DNA from: Prevotella sp.
Lineage (GTDB): Bacteria; Bacillota; Clostridia; Christensenellales; UBA1242
Direction: 5' to 3'
Assembly (NCBI GenBank): GCA_023666145.1
Contig: JAMPCO010000009.1
Location: 1 to 43,549 of the forward strand
Length of the DNA: 43,549 nucleotides
The notes under the pieces were generated by a model. It worked only from the letters and a program-made list of their open reading frames with translations. It made no database searches and was not told where the DNA came from. Positions within the stretch are counted from its first letter, which is position 1; the number at the start of each line of letters is the position of its first letter. The position numbers were made by a program, and so were the translations under genes. Shown here piece by piece: positions 8,207 through 16,398 of this stretch.

Positions 8207-9251
8207 GCAATATCCCCACCCCAACGGCCAGCAACCCCATGCCCGCCAACCACGCCAAAACTTTCCACGGCGATTTCGGCGTTTTGCCATAGACTTTGCC
8301 CGTTTGCCCGTTGATATAAATCGGATAGCGTTTGTCTTGGTAGGTGGTGTGCCCCACGTAAATTGGTAACAAAACATATTTATAGGTCACGTCAACGATG
8401 CCCATGTCCAATTGCAAATTTCCCAGCGTATCAATCCCATATTTAGTGGTTATCTTATTATAAATAACACTATGCATTGTTTTTTTGGCTTCTTCCCAAC
8501 ATGGAATTGGTTCTTTGGAAGCCTGACAAACGGTAAACCCCGCCAGATAAGATTGTTGAAAAACTTTACCCCGATTGGTATCAAAAGGTTGCAACGCGCG
8601 GACGATTTTGGGTGTAATTTCGTCGTTCGCCATAATCAAAACATCATCAAAAATATGTGTATCGGTACCAGCGATGGGATGATGCACAGTTTGACTTTGG
8701 GTGACCATTTTGCCGTCCACAACGGTGGTTTTGGTTTCGGTGCGCACCACCACCCCCGTGTATTTGGTGGTGGTACGTGCATCAAAAGTAAAAGCGGGAT
8801 AATATACTCCGTTAATTGGGCGTGTTGCCAATTGATGTTTGAAGCGGCTTGGAACAAAAAAACGCTTGGATAACCAAGTTTGCACCGCTTGTTCAGCAGC
8901 GACTTGGTTCAAACGGAAAGCAATAATCGTGTCGGGGCGCGCCCCTGGTATTTCCCGCGTTTTCAGCATATTCGCTGCCCCGCAATATTCGCATTTTGCG
9001 ACTAAATCACTTTTGGAAACCACACTTTTCGCACCACAATGTTCACATTGATAAACGGCCGTGCCTTTTTGCCAAGTCGGCGCGTTAATTAACAACATTT
9101 GGAACGATTTTTCGGTCGACGGCGTTCCACTAATTGGGACGATCATCCCGCATTGCTGGCAAACCAAAGTTTGTTGGGTGGGGCTGAAAATTAAATTTCC
9201 CCCACAATTTTGACACTTTTGCGTGATTGTGGTTGCTTTTGTCACCGACAT
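8190..9251 (-). CDS. Zinc-ribbon membrane protein, YdjG-like
   Basis: This 353-residue protein starts with two TFIIB-type zinc ribbons (CQNCGG...CQQCGM at about 13-36, and CEHCGA...CEYCGA at about 69-94). A beta-rich middle domain of about 220 residues follows, and the C-terminus has one hydrophobic helix (VLAWLAGMGLLAVGVGILLAVFL). Zinc ribbons plus a C-terminal membrane helix next to an SPFH protein match the Bacillus YdjG/YdjI pair, which works with PspA-type proteins in membrane-stress response. No PspA is present here. Its ATG overlaps the TAA of the SPFH gene by one base (TAATG), so the two proteins are probably made in a coupled ratio. Databases often mislabel such proteins as helicases. 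Confidence 0.75.
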   Translation of the reverse strand: MSVTKATTITQKCQNCGGNLIFSPTQQTLVCQQCGMIVPISGTPSTEKSFQMLLINAPTWQKGTAVYQCEHCGAKSVVSKSDLVAKCEYCGAANMLKTREIPGARPDTIIAFRLNQVAAEQAVQTWLSKRFFVPSRFKHQLATRPINGVYYPAFTFDARTTTKYTGVVVRTETKTTVVDGKMVTQSQTVHHPIAGTDTHIFDDVLIMANDEITPKIVRALQPFDTNRGKVFQQSYLAGFTVCQASKEPIPCWEEAKKTMHSVIYNKITTKYGIDTLGNLQLDMGIVDVTYKYVLLPIYVGHTTYQDKRYPIYINGQTGKVYGKTPKSPWKVLAWLAGMGLLAVGVGILLAVFL

Positions 9252-10273
9252 TATAATTTGTTACCGCACTCCGAGCAAAACTTTGCCCCCGCCTTGACCG
9301 TGGCTCCACATTTGCCGCAAGTGTTGTTCGTGTTGATTTTCGCACCACATTCAGGACAGAATTTTGCTTTAACGCCCACTTTTGCGCCGCATTGCGGACA
9401 AAATTTTTGACCAGGTGCTTCGGTTATTGCGGTTTCGCCCATTTTGGCAAACATCCGTCCCATATTGGCGCCCATCCCCATCCCGACACCAGCCCCAATC
9501 ATCGAACCAGCCATACCAGGATTTTTGGCGGCTTCACGCAACGCCTCCGCTTGGGCTAAACGCATTTCCACGTCCGTGGTGCCACGGCGCATCATTAAGG
9601 CCGTATTCTTGTCTAAAGCCTTTTCCAATTCTTCGGGCAGAGAGAAGTTTTCGATGTTGAATTTGATCAATTCCAAGCCAAGACTTTTGAAATCGTCATC
9701 CAATTCACTTTTCACACGGCGTCCCAATTCGTCCAAGTTCGCGGCAAAATCCAACACTGATAATTTACTTTCGCCAATCGCATCGGTAATTCCCGCAATT
9801 AAAATACTGCGCAAATAATCCGTAATGTCTTGGGTGGCAAAAGATTGACCCGATCCCGACAATTCGCTTAAAAAGACGTACGCGTCTTTCACGCGAAAAC
9901 TGTACGTACCAAAACCACGCACACGCACCGCCCCATATTCTTTGTCACGGATGGTGATTGGGTTGGGTGTTCCCCATTTTTGGTTGGTAAATTGTTTGGT
10001 GGAAACAAAATAGACATCACTGCGGAACGGATTTTGGAATCCATATTTCCACGACAACAATTTGGTAACTACAGGAATGCTTTGCGTATCTAATTTATAA
10101 TACCCTGGCAAAAAGACGTCAGCCATTTTACCTTGCGTCGCAAAAACCACATTTTGCCCGTCGCGTACCGTCAAGACCGAACCTTTGGAGATGTAGTCAT
10201 TTTTCATGTCAAATTTATGCACGATGGTGTTGTTCGAATTGTCTTTCCATTCAATGTTTTTTAATAATCCCAT
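9251..10273 (-). CDS. SPFH (band 7) domain protein with C-terminal zinc ribbons, YdjI-like
   Basis: This 340-residue protein has an SPFH/virion-core-like domain covering most of residues 20-240, with the typical pieces YKLDTQSIPVVT, GAVRVRGFGTYSFRV and LGLELIKFNIENFSLPEE. A Gly/Met-rich linker (GSMIGAGVGMGMGANMG) follows, then tandem zinc ribbons with four CxxC pairs (FCPQCGAK, FCPECGAK, CGKCGAT, FCSECGNK) in the last 50 residues. There is no membrane helix; SPFH proteins of this type are recruited to membranes. It is the first gene of a unit with the YdjG-like gene, with a clear Shine-Dalgarno site (GGAGGT) and a leader, unlike most transcription-unit starts here. Confidence 0.8.
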   Translation of the reverse strand: MGLLKNIEWKDNSNNTIVHKFDMKNDYISKGSVLTVRDGQNVVFATQGKMADVFLPGYYKLDTQSIPVVTKLLSWKYGFQNPFRSDVYFVSTKQFTNQKWGTPNPITIRDKEYGAVRVRGFGTYSFRVKDAYVFLSELSGSGQSFATQDITDYLRSILIAGITDAIGESKLSVLDFAANLDELGRRVKSELDDDFKSLGLELIKFNIENFSLPEELEKALDKNTALMMRRGTTDVEMRLAQAEALREAAKNPGMAGSMIGAGVGMGMGANMGRMFAKMGETAITEAPGQKFCPQCGAKVGVKAKFCPECGAKINTNNTCGKCGATVKAGAKFCSECGNKL

Positions 10274-10303
10274 TACTTTTACCTCCGCTTTTTATGCTGT
10301 ATC

Positions 10304-10332
10304 AGGATAACATCAATCAAAGAATCAAGCAA
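10304..10332 (-). promoter_or_regulatory. Probable promoter of the SPFH/zinc-ribbon operon
   Basis: The elements are TTGCTT (10327-10332), a 17-bp spacer and TATCCT (10304-10309). It gives a leader of about 25 nt containing GGAGGT. The -10 is only a 4/6 match. Confidence 0.5.
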
Positions 10333-10363
10333 TAAATTTTCCGATCCGCCGATATACATAAAT

Positions 10364-10729
10364 ATGGGCGCAATTTGTGATTTGTATGATGGCTGGGAAT
10401 ATTATGTCGCCCGTGCAGAATTGGAATACAGCAAAAATCATTATACCGCCGCCTTAAATGAAGCCAAATTAGCCCAAAAATACGCCGACACCAAAGCACG
10501 ACAAAGCGCGATTGGGATTTTTATCGCAAAATGCTATACTGCACTGGGCGATTACGAAAAAAGTTCCCAAACTTACCGCGACTTAATGAAAGGTGGCACT
10601 TATTTACCACCTGTCATGATGGGCTTAATGTACAACCATTTAGAGGAAAAACAAACCGCCAAAGTCAAGAACAACATTACCGTCGTAAAACTTTTTGCGA
10701 ACAACGGAGACGCTGGTAACAATGTTTGA
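10364..10729 (+). CDS. Small TPR-like protein
   Basis: This 121-residue helical protein contains two or three tetratricopeptide-like units (YYVARAELEYSKNHYTAALNEAKLAQKY, then GIFIAKCYTALGDYEKSSQTYRDLM) with the usual small/aromatic pattern. The function is unknown. The ATG at 10364 is 5 bp after a TATACA -10-like hexamer, with only a weak -35. Its last 8 bases overlap the start of the YkvI-like gene (ATGTTTGA), which suggests coupled translation and a shared role. Confidence 0.7.
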   Translation: MGAICDLYDGWEYYVARAELEYSKNHYTAALNEAKLAQKYADTKARQSAIGIFIAKCYTALGDYEKSSQTYRDLMKGGTYLPPVMMGLMYNHLEEKQTAKVKNNITVVKLFANNGDAGNNV

Positions 10730-11714
10730 AATTACTTTATTATTTCTAGGTTCGGTCATTGGCGCAGGTTTTGCCACAGGCGCCGAAATCGTCACGTTCT
10801 TTGGTAATTTACATCTCCCCGTTTGGTGCATTGCCGTCATCGTCGGATTAACAATGTTTGCGATCATGGCGTTAGAAATTTATCTCCATTATCCACGTAA
10901 TCAATCGAAACAGGCCCTGCCAATTCAATTACCGACCAATCAACAATCTTTGGCAAAAATACCAGATATTGTTTTTATCGTAATTTATCTCATACTATTT
11001 ACGGCAATGACCGCTGGCATTACTCAAATTACCAATGTTGGCGTTTGTATTATCTCTTTGATTGTCAGTACTGGTATTGTCTTATTTGGTTTTAATCAAT
11101 TATCCCGTCTTAATTTTTACATCGTTTTAGTCATTATCGTGTTGATTTTTACAACCGCTTTACCACATTTACTGCATAGTGTCTCCACCATAACTAATTT
11201 TCAGTGGTACCATTTACCCCAAGGGGTCTTTTGGGCTTTTTTATACGCAGGTTTGAATTGCTTTATGTTTCCAGAGTTAATCAAAGCCGCCGCACAACGT
11301 CATCAGCGGCGCACTTTGCTGTGTGCTGGTGCCATCACGGCTTTATTGGTGACAATTTTGGTCGGTTTAATTTTGGCCACGCTACAGCAGACAAACTCCA
11401 CAACCGCTTCCATCCCTCTGCTTGCGGCTGCCCCGAACCCACTAACCATAATAATCATCTTGCTTGCGATTTTAACCAGTCAATATGCCGCACTATTTGC
11501 AATTATGCAACGCTGTCAAAAATTATTACCCATTACGCAAAAACGACCGCTCTGTAGTGCGGTCGGAATTTGTCTTTGTGCTTTTATTGGTTCATTTTAC
11601 GGTTTTAATCACATTATCAATGTTGCTTACCCCATTATTGGTGCATTTACTTGCGTTTACTTGTTGATTTCTTGGTTGACTTACTGGTGGATGCAGAAAT
11701 TGGTTCGCCATTGA
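10722..11714 (+). CDS. YkvI-like membrane transporter
   Basis: This 330-residue polytopic membrane protein has about 10 helices. It begins MFEITLLFLGSVIGAGFATGAEIVTFFG; the GSVIGAGFATGAEI signature is characteristic of the YkvI family (amino-acid/cation transporter LeuT-like superfamily) in Bacillota. The substrate is unknown. ATG 10722 is chosen because homology starts there and it overlaps the TPR gene end. The C-terminus (about 22 residues) overlaps the end of yajC on the opposite strand by 68 bp. Confidence 0.8.
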   Translation: MFEITLLFLGSVIGAGFATGAEIVTFFGNLHLPVWCIAVIVGLTMFAIMALEIYLHYPRNQSKQALPIQLPTNQQSLAKIPDIVFIVIYLILFTAMTAGITQITNVGVCIISLIVSTGIVLFGFNQLSRLNFYIVLVIIVLIFTTALPHLLHSVSTITNFQWYHLPQGVFWAFLYAGLNCFMFPELIKAAAQRHQRRTLLCAGAITALLVTILVGLILATLQQTNSTTASIPLLAAAPNPLTIIIILLAILTSQYAALFAIMQRCQKLLPITQKRPLCSAVGICLCAFIGSFYGFNHIINVAYPIIGAFTCVYLLISWLTYWWMQKLVRH

Positions 11715-12099
11715 TTTTGGTTTCAACATTTTCAGTTTCTGGTGCTGTTGCCCCTTCGGTTGCGTCCACTGTTTTTTCCAAATTCAATTTATTGATGGCC
11801 TCTTCGTTGACGATACCTTGCACTGCTTCAATGACAAACGTCATTTCAACCACATTTTTGTCTTCGCCCACGTTAATAGTAATGGTTTTGAACCCAGGCG
11901 CTTCTTCGCGGATTTCTTTGATACGGCCTAACAACCCCGAAGCCATTTTTACCTTAACACCAGGTCGCAAAGTATCCAACATTGCCACATAGTCGGCTTG
12001 TGCTTTTTTTTGGCGACGCCCCTGCACGAACATTAACGCGAACAGGCCAACCAACATCACACCAATTAAAATGTAAGATACAACATTACTACTTCCCAT
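11647..12099 (-). CDS. yajC: Preprotein translocase accessory subunit YajC, with extended tail
   Basis: This 150-residue protein has one N-terminal membrane helix (about 7-25) followed by the YajC core (RRQKKAQADYVAMLDTLRPGVKVKMASGLLGRIKEI). The core ends near residue 105. A 45-residue Glu/Thr then Ser/Thr/Lys-rich tail (ending STKKSTSKRK) is added. YajC associates with SecDF-SecYEG in protein export. The message appears leaderless: TATAAT lies 7 bp before the ATG. It follows tgt, the usual neighbour. The tail region overlaps the convergent YkvI-like gene. Confidence 0.9.
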   Translation of the reverse strand: MGSSNVVSYILIGVMLVGLFALMFVQGRRQKKAQADYVAMLDTLRPGVKVKMASGLLGRIKEIREEAPGFKTITINVGEDKNVVEMTFVIEAVQGIVNEEAINKLNLEKTVDATEGATAPETENVETKINGEPISASTSKSTKKSTSKRK

Positions 12100-12106
12100 G
12101 GAGGAA

Positions 12107-12135
12107 ATTATATCCTACTCTGCCCAAGAATACAA
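12107..12135 (-). promoter_or_regulatory. Leaderless-type promoter of yajC
   Basis: The elements are TTGTAT (12130-12135), a 17-bp spacer and TATAAT (12107-12112), then 7 bp to the ATG at 12099. A CCTCC stretch sits between the -10 and the ATG, the opposite of a Shine-Dalgarno site. Confidence 0.8.
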
Positions 12136-12158
12136 GCGAAATTTCACCCAACATTACA

Positions 12159-13295
12159 TTACGAACAATGGTCGGCATCGTGATAAAAACGCTGGTAAAA
12201 ATCTTGTTTGTACTTTAAGAACCGATCTTCACGAATCGCCGCCCGAATCTTTTGCATTAACTGCAAAGTCCAATGGATGTTATGCAACGACAATAACCGC
12301 GCCCCAAACATTTCCCCCACCGTAATCAAATGGCGGATATAGGCTTTAGTATAATGCTGACAAGCATAACAACGACAATCTGCTTGAATCGGAGTAAAAT
12401 CAGTTTGGTATTTTTGGTTACGGAGATTCAAATTACCATCATCGGTAATTGCCATACCATGCCTTGCCATGCGCGTTTGGTAAACGCAATCAAACATATC
12501 AATACCATTTTCCACCCCTTCAAAAATGTAATCAGGAGTCCCTGCCCCCATTAAATAATGCGGAACATCAACTGGTAAATGTGGCGCTAAATTTTGTAAT
12601 TGTTCTTTCAAAACCGCAAACGGTTCACCAATGGCTAAACCGCCGACCGCCACGCCATGCTTAATGTAAGGTAACGCATTTTGCAAACTCTTTAAGCGCA
12701 AATCCTGGTAAAAATTACCTTGGATAATGGGAAACAACGACTGGTTGTGGTTGTTATGTGCAAGATAACACCTTTTTAACCAAGCAAAGGTACGCGCATC
12801 GGCGGCAATCACCTGTTCCCTGGTCGCCCCATAGGGAGTGCAAATATCTAATTGCATAATAATATCAGCGCCCAATTGATGCTGGACTTCCATATTACTT
12901 TCGGGTGTGAATTTAAAAATTTTACCATCAATGTGACTTTTGAAAGAGACCCCATCATCGTCGACTTTGCGTAAATTCTCCAAAGAAAACACTTGAAATC
13001 CCCCGCTATCCGTCAAAATGGGGGCGTGCCAATTCATCAATTGGTGTAAACCACCGGCTTGTGCCACAATATCCGCACCAGGACGCAAAAAGCAATGGTA
13101 AGTGTTAGCCAAAATTATTTGTGCCCCTGCTGCCGCCACTTCTTCAGGTGCTAATCCTTTGACCGAAGCCCGCGTGCCGACTGGCATAAAAATCGGTGTC
13201 TCAATTTTACCATGTGGCGTGGTAAAAATCCCCGTACGCGCAAAGCATTCCGAGGATTGACTGGTAATCTCAAAGGAAAAATATTCGTCATTCAT
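12159..13295 (-). CDS. tgt: Queuine tRNA-ribosyltransferase
   Basis: This 378-residue bacterial TGT exchanges G34 for preQ1 in GUN-anticodon tRNAs. Key parts are visible: TDSGGFQVFSL with the substrate-binding Asp, GGLAIGEP, the catalytic-Asp region MFDCVYQTRMARHG, and the zinc site CRCYACQHYTKAYIRHL...LHNIH (three Cys and one His). ATG 13295 has a Shine-Dalgarno site (AAGGAA) and overlaps the end of gpsA by 8 bases. Longer upstream frames are spurious. yajC follows. No other queuosine pathway gene lies in the window. Confidence 0.95.
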   Translation of the reverse strand: MNDEYFSFEITSQSSECFARTGIFTTPHGKIETPIFMPVGTRASVKGLAPEEVAAAGAQIILANTYHCFLRPGADIVAQAGGLHQLMNWHAPILTDSGGFQVFSLENLRKVDDDGVSFKSHIDGKIFKFTPESNMEVQHQLGADIIMQLDICTPYGATREQVIAADARTFAWLKRCYLAHNNHNQSLFPIIQGNFYQDLRLKSLQNALPYIKHGVAVGGLAIGEPFAVLKEQLQNLAPHLPVDVPHYLMGAGTPDYIFEGVENGIDMFDCVYQTRMARHGMAITDDGNLNLRNQKYQTDFTPIQADCRCYACQHYTKAYIRHLITVGEMFGARLLSLHNIHWTLQLMQKIRAAIREDRFLKYKQDFYQRFYHDADHCS

Positions 13296-14268
13296 AATTA
13301 AATTCCTTATGGGTGGCAATTTTGAACAAATCAAAAATGACATTATCTTTATTAGCGTTAAGAAACAAAATACCATATATAGTGTTTGTTATTGGCATAA
13401 ATACACCAAATTGTTGTGATAATTGATACAAGGCTTTGGTTGTGCCGACCCCTTCGGCTGTACCGATGTTGTCAGATAAACAACCTTGGATAAATTCTTC
13501 TCCGTAACGACGGTTATGGCTGTTCTTACTGAATAACGTGGCTTCAAAATCCCCCAAATTACTCATGCCAAAGGCAGTCATTTTGTTGCCACCCATTTTT
13601 TCGATCAATAAAGAGATTTCATAACAACCCCGCGCCATCAGTGCACCCTTCAATGACGATTTGCCTAAACCGTCCAAAAAGCCTGCTGCAATCCCCATCA
13701 CGTTCTTTGCGGCTGCCCCAACCTCTACCCCAATCAAATCATCACTGCTTAAAATTGAAATCAAGGGACTTTCGAACATATTGATTAAGCGTTTGACAGT
13801 TCCCTGATTTTCGCCAGAAATAATCATGACGTTCGGCTGTCCCACGGTTAATTCTTCAATATGTCCTGGGCCTACCCACACACAAATTTCGTTATTGTCA
13901 GCAATATTTTTGCGCAAAATTTGACTTAAACGTTCACCAGTATTTTGGTCGATGCCTTTCATACACAAAACGAAAGTTTTATTTTGTGGTTTACACGCTC
14001 CAATTTTTTTGGAAAATTCTTGCATCGCTTGCGCGCTGATAGAAATGATGATGGTTTCAGCAAAATCCAAAGACGCCTGTAAATCCGTACTGTAATGCAA
14101 GGATTGTGGCAAATCAATGTAATCGTTTTTCTGTGTATTCATCAATTTAATGAAAGATGAGTCTTCCGCACGCCCCCACATTTTGACATCATTGTGTAAT
14201 TTTTCAATTTGGTACCATGCATGAAACGATGCCCAACGACCGCAACCTAAAATTGTAATTTTACTCAT
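13288..14268 (-). CDS. gpsA: NAD(P)-dependent glycerol-3-phosphate dehydrogenase
   Basis: This 326-residue GpsA makes sn-glycerol 3-phosphate for phospholipids. The nucleotide fold starts ITILGCGRWASFHAWY, a GCGRW-type variant seen in some Bacillota rather than the common GAGSWGTA. The catalytic Lys lies in GVEVGAAAKNVMGIAAG, the substrate loop is GPGHIEEL, and the RNRRFG-like SHNRRYGEEF motif is present. I chose ATG 14268: TATAAT lies 5 bp upstream and a TTG in frame two codons earlier is unlikely. tgt overlaps its end by 8 bases. The gene is divergent from sepF. Confidence 0.9.
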   Translation of the reverse strand: MSKITILGCGRWASFHAWYQIEKLHNDVKMWGRAEDSSFIKLMNTQKNDYIDLPQSLHYSTDLQASLDFAETIIISISAQAMQEFSKKIGACKPQNKTFVLCMKGIDQNTGERLSQILRKNIADNNEICVWVGPGHIEELTVGQPNVMIISGENQGTVKRLINMFESPLISILSSDDLIGVEVGAAAKNVMGIAAGFLDGLGKSSLKGALMARGCYEISLLIEKMGGNKMTAFGMSNLGDFEATLFSKNSHNRRYGEEFIQGCLSDNIGTAEGVGTTKALYQLSQQFGVFMPITNTIYGILFLNANKDNVIFDLFKIATHKEFNYE

Positions 14269-14273
14269 AAACA

Positions 14274-14302
14274 ATTATAACAATAAATCTAATTGCAAAC
14301 AA
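14274..14302 (-). promoter_or_regulatory. Leaderless-type promoter of gpsA-tgt
   Basis: The elements are TTGTTT (14297-14302), a 17-bp spacer and TATAAT (14274-14279), then 5 bp to the ATG at 14268. The -35 overlaps that of the divergent sepF promoter. Confidence 0.8.
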
Positions 14303-14320
14303 TTAAAATCTGCGTAATAA
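14293..14320 (+). promoter_or_regulatory. Probable leaderless-type promoter of sepF
   Basis: The elements are TTGCAA (14293-14298), a 16-bp spacer and TAATAA (14315-14320), then 6 bp to the ATG at 14327. It is placed back to back with the gpsA promoter. Confidence 0.6.
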
Positions 14321-14326
14321 TATGAT

Positions 14327-14968
14327 ATGGGCTTATTTAACTTATTGAAAAACGGTTTGACAATCGAAAAGAAAAAAGTTCAGACAGACTCTACACCAGA
14401 AAATATCGAAGACGAAATTACCAGCGATTCAATCGAAAATACTACACCAGAACCAGTCGCGATTTCTCCTGAACCTGCTGCCATGCCGGCACCACAACCA
14501 ACCGCCGAAGAAAAACGTTTGGAAGCAGCATCGGTTTTATTGGGTGATAATGGCTTAACTGGTGGTGCTACCCCGTCGTTAATTCAAGTAACCCAATCGG
14601 CACCTGCTGTGCAACCTACTATCGCTCAACCAACCACACCCGAAGCATCACCTGCACAACCGCAAATTTTCAACACGCATAACAATCATGCGGGCAATTT
14701 TGACAATGCCCTACTGGGGCAAGTCAGTGCTAACCAGAATTTATTAGTGATTGCGCCACAAACATCGGCAGAGATTTCCACCATTTTAACTAATCTTGCT
14801 AACGGTAATGCTTGCATTGTTTCGTTGTCCAAATTCGCTATTCCCGATGCCCAAAGGTTTTTGGATTATATCTGCGGCTTTGTTAATGCCATTGGTGGGA
14901 TGATTATGCAAAAAACGTCATCCGAATACATCTTAGCCCCCAAAGGGGTTAATATCAAAAACAATTAA
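14327..14968 (+). CDS. sepF: Cell division protein SepF
   Basis: This 213-residue protein has a short amphipathic N-terminus (MGLFNLLKNGL) suited to membrane binding, an unusually long Pro/Ala/Thr/Glu-rich linker (about 20-135), then the SepF domain (about 138-208). The domain has the family pattern LVIAPQTSAEISTILTNL, ACIVSLSKFAIPDAQRFLDYICGFVNAIGG and YILAPKGV. SepF anchors and bundles FtsZ at mid-cell. It sits alone, not in the usual ylm cluster, divergent from gpsA and ending on a TTAA shared with map. Confidence 0.9.
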   Translation: MGLFNLLKNGLTIEKKKVQTDSTPENIEDEITSDSIENTTPEPVAISPEPAAMPAPQPTAEEKRLEAASVLLGDNGLTGGATPSLIQVTQSAPAVQPTIAQPTTPEASPAQPQIFNTHNNHAGNFDNALLGQVSANQNLLVIAPQTSAEISTILTNLANGNACIVSLSKFAIPDAQRFLDYICGFVNAIGGMIMQKTSSEYILAPKGVNIKNN

Positions 14969-15741
14969 CGTTCGTCGCCGTTGGTTAAAACTTCAACGCC
15001 TTTCGCGGTAATTAAAATTGTATTTTCGTAATGTGCGCTCAATGCCCCGTGCGTCGAAATCACCGTCCAACCATCGGGCGCAACTTTAACCGCGTTACTG
15101 TCGCCTTGGAAAATCATGGGTTCAACACAAACCGCAGTATTGACTTGGAACTTTTTACGGACGTGCTGTTGTAAACGCGAATTACGTACGATGTAATTAG
15201 GGATCAAGGGATCCTCGTGTAAATTTTTACCAATTCCATGCCCACAATAATCTTCTAAGATACTGTACCCACCGACACTGTTGATGTAATTTTCGATAGT
15301 TTTACCCACAACCGCAACTTCCACACCTGGTTTAATTTGATGCAAAGCCCGATAAAAACAATTACGGGTGACATCCAATAAGGCTTGCGCTTCCGCTGAA
15401 ATTTTCCCCACAGCGAAAGTGCGACAAGCATCGGTACAAATGCCATTAAACCCCGCTCCACAATCGACGGTGATGATATCGCCTTCGTGTAATACCTTAT
15501 CCGTTGGAATACCATGAATGATTTCTTCGTTAACACTAGTGTTGCACGCATATTGGTAATCATAAACACCTTTGAAACATGGATAACAATTGTGTGCCAC
15601 AATAAAATCTTCTGCCATTTTGTCAACTTCGCGAGTTGTCATGCCCGCGCGCAAATTTTGGCGGATGTGAGTAAAAGTTTCCGCTAAAACTTTGCCAGCG
15701 TAACGCATATGAGAAATTTGTGCAGCAGTTAATTGTTTCAT
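14965..15741 (-). CDS. map: Methionine aminopeptidase, type I
   Basis: This 258-residue enzyme removes the initiator methionine. All metal and substrate residues can be placed: H76 (HGIP), D93 and D104 (VDCGAG...CTDACRTF), H168 (CGHGIG), E207 (VEPM) and E239 (HYENT). There is no N-terminal zinc-finger extension. Its ATG overlaps the TGA of adk by four bases (ATGA). It is the last gene of the ribosomal operon. Its stop shares TTAA at 14965-14968 with sepF, and no terminator hairpin is visible. Confidence 0.95.
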   Translation of the reverse strand: MKQLTAAQISHMRYAGKVLAETFTHIRQNLRAGMTTREVDKMAEDFIVAHNCYPCFKGVYDYQYACNTSVNEEIIHGIPTDKVLHEGDIITVDCGAGFNGICTDACRTFAVGKISAEAQALLDVTRNCFYRALHQIKPGVEVAVVGKTIENYINSVGGYSILEDYCGHGIGKNLHEDPLIPNYIVRNSRLQQHVRKKFQVNTAVCVEPMIFQGDSNAVKVAPDGWTVISTHGALSAHYENTILITAKGVEVLTNGDER

Positions 15742-16370
15742 AATTGAGCGACAACGTCCTTTACCAAAGCATAAGTGTCGGCTGGCGTATTTTCCAATTT
15801 ATCATGCACCACAAATAACTTATTGGCAGCACGATAAAAATCCAAAATTTCACCGTTGTTCACTTTGAAATTTTCCAAACGCTTTTGGATAAATTCGGCT
15901 TTATCGTCATCACGTTGGTATAAATCTTTACTACCGCATTTTTTACACTGTTCAATTTTATCCCAACGAATTGAATGGATAGTACCACAATCGCGGCACA
16001 TATAACGGCCACCTAAACGGGTTTGCACAATTTCATCCGTGACATCAATGGCGATAACCAAATCAATTTTCAAGACTTTGTCCAAGGCTTTGGCTTGATT
16101 TAACGTCCGTGGAAAACCATCTAAAATCACACCCTTAGCACAATCGGGCTGTTGAATACGATCCAACAATACTTCAATGGTGACTTCGTCTGGCACCCAT
16201 TTGCCCGTCGAAACGTACGATTCAACCTTTTTTCCCAGCGGGGTTTGTTTGGCAATTTGTTCACGAAACAAATCTCCCGTTGAAATATGGACTAAACCAA
16301 AATCGCGTACTAAAAAGCCTGCCATACTCCCTTTGCCACAACCACTGGCACCATTCAATATTATGTTCAT
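15738..16370 (-). CDS. adk: Adenylate kinase, zinc-lid form
   Basis: This 210-residue enzyme interconverts ATP + AMP and 2 ADP. The lid carries CxxC...CxxC (YMCRDCG about 125, and CKKCG about 145), the zinc-binding form common in Gram-positive bacteria. The P-loop reads GASGCGKGSMA in place of the usual GPPGAGKGTQA, keeping the Gly-Lys core but replacing the Pro and the Thr. The AMP-binding STGDLFR and DGFPRT motifs are present. A GGGGG ribosome site precedes the ATG. The secY-adk-map order is conserved in many bacteria. Confidence 0.95.
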   Translation of the reverse strand: MNIILNGASGCGKGSMAGFLVRDFGLVHISTGDLFREQIAKQTPLGKKVESYVSTGKWVPDEVTIEVLLDRIQQPDCAKGVILDGFPRTLNQAKALDKVLKIDLVIAIDVTDEIVQTRLGGRYMCRDCGTIHSIRWDKIEQCKKCGSKDLYQRDDDKAEFIQKRLENFKVNNGEILDFYRAANKLFVVHDKLENTPADTYALVKDVVAQL

Positions 16371-16398
16371 TTTGTCCCCCTTATTTATTATGGCACTC

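Noticed and set aside
13296..13376. Longer tgt start overlapping gpsA by about 90 bases
   Set aside because: The extra residues are hydrophobic and non-homologous; ATG 13295 has a Shine-Dalgarno site and fits the family.
14941..14965. CCCC-AAA-GGGG hairpin at the end of sepF as a terminator
   Set aside because: It has only a 4-bp stem and no T tract on either strand, and lies inside the coding sequence.
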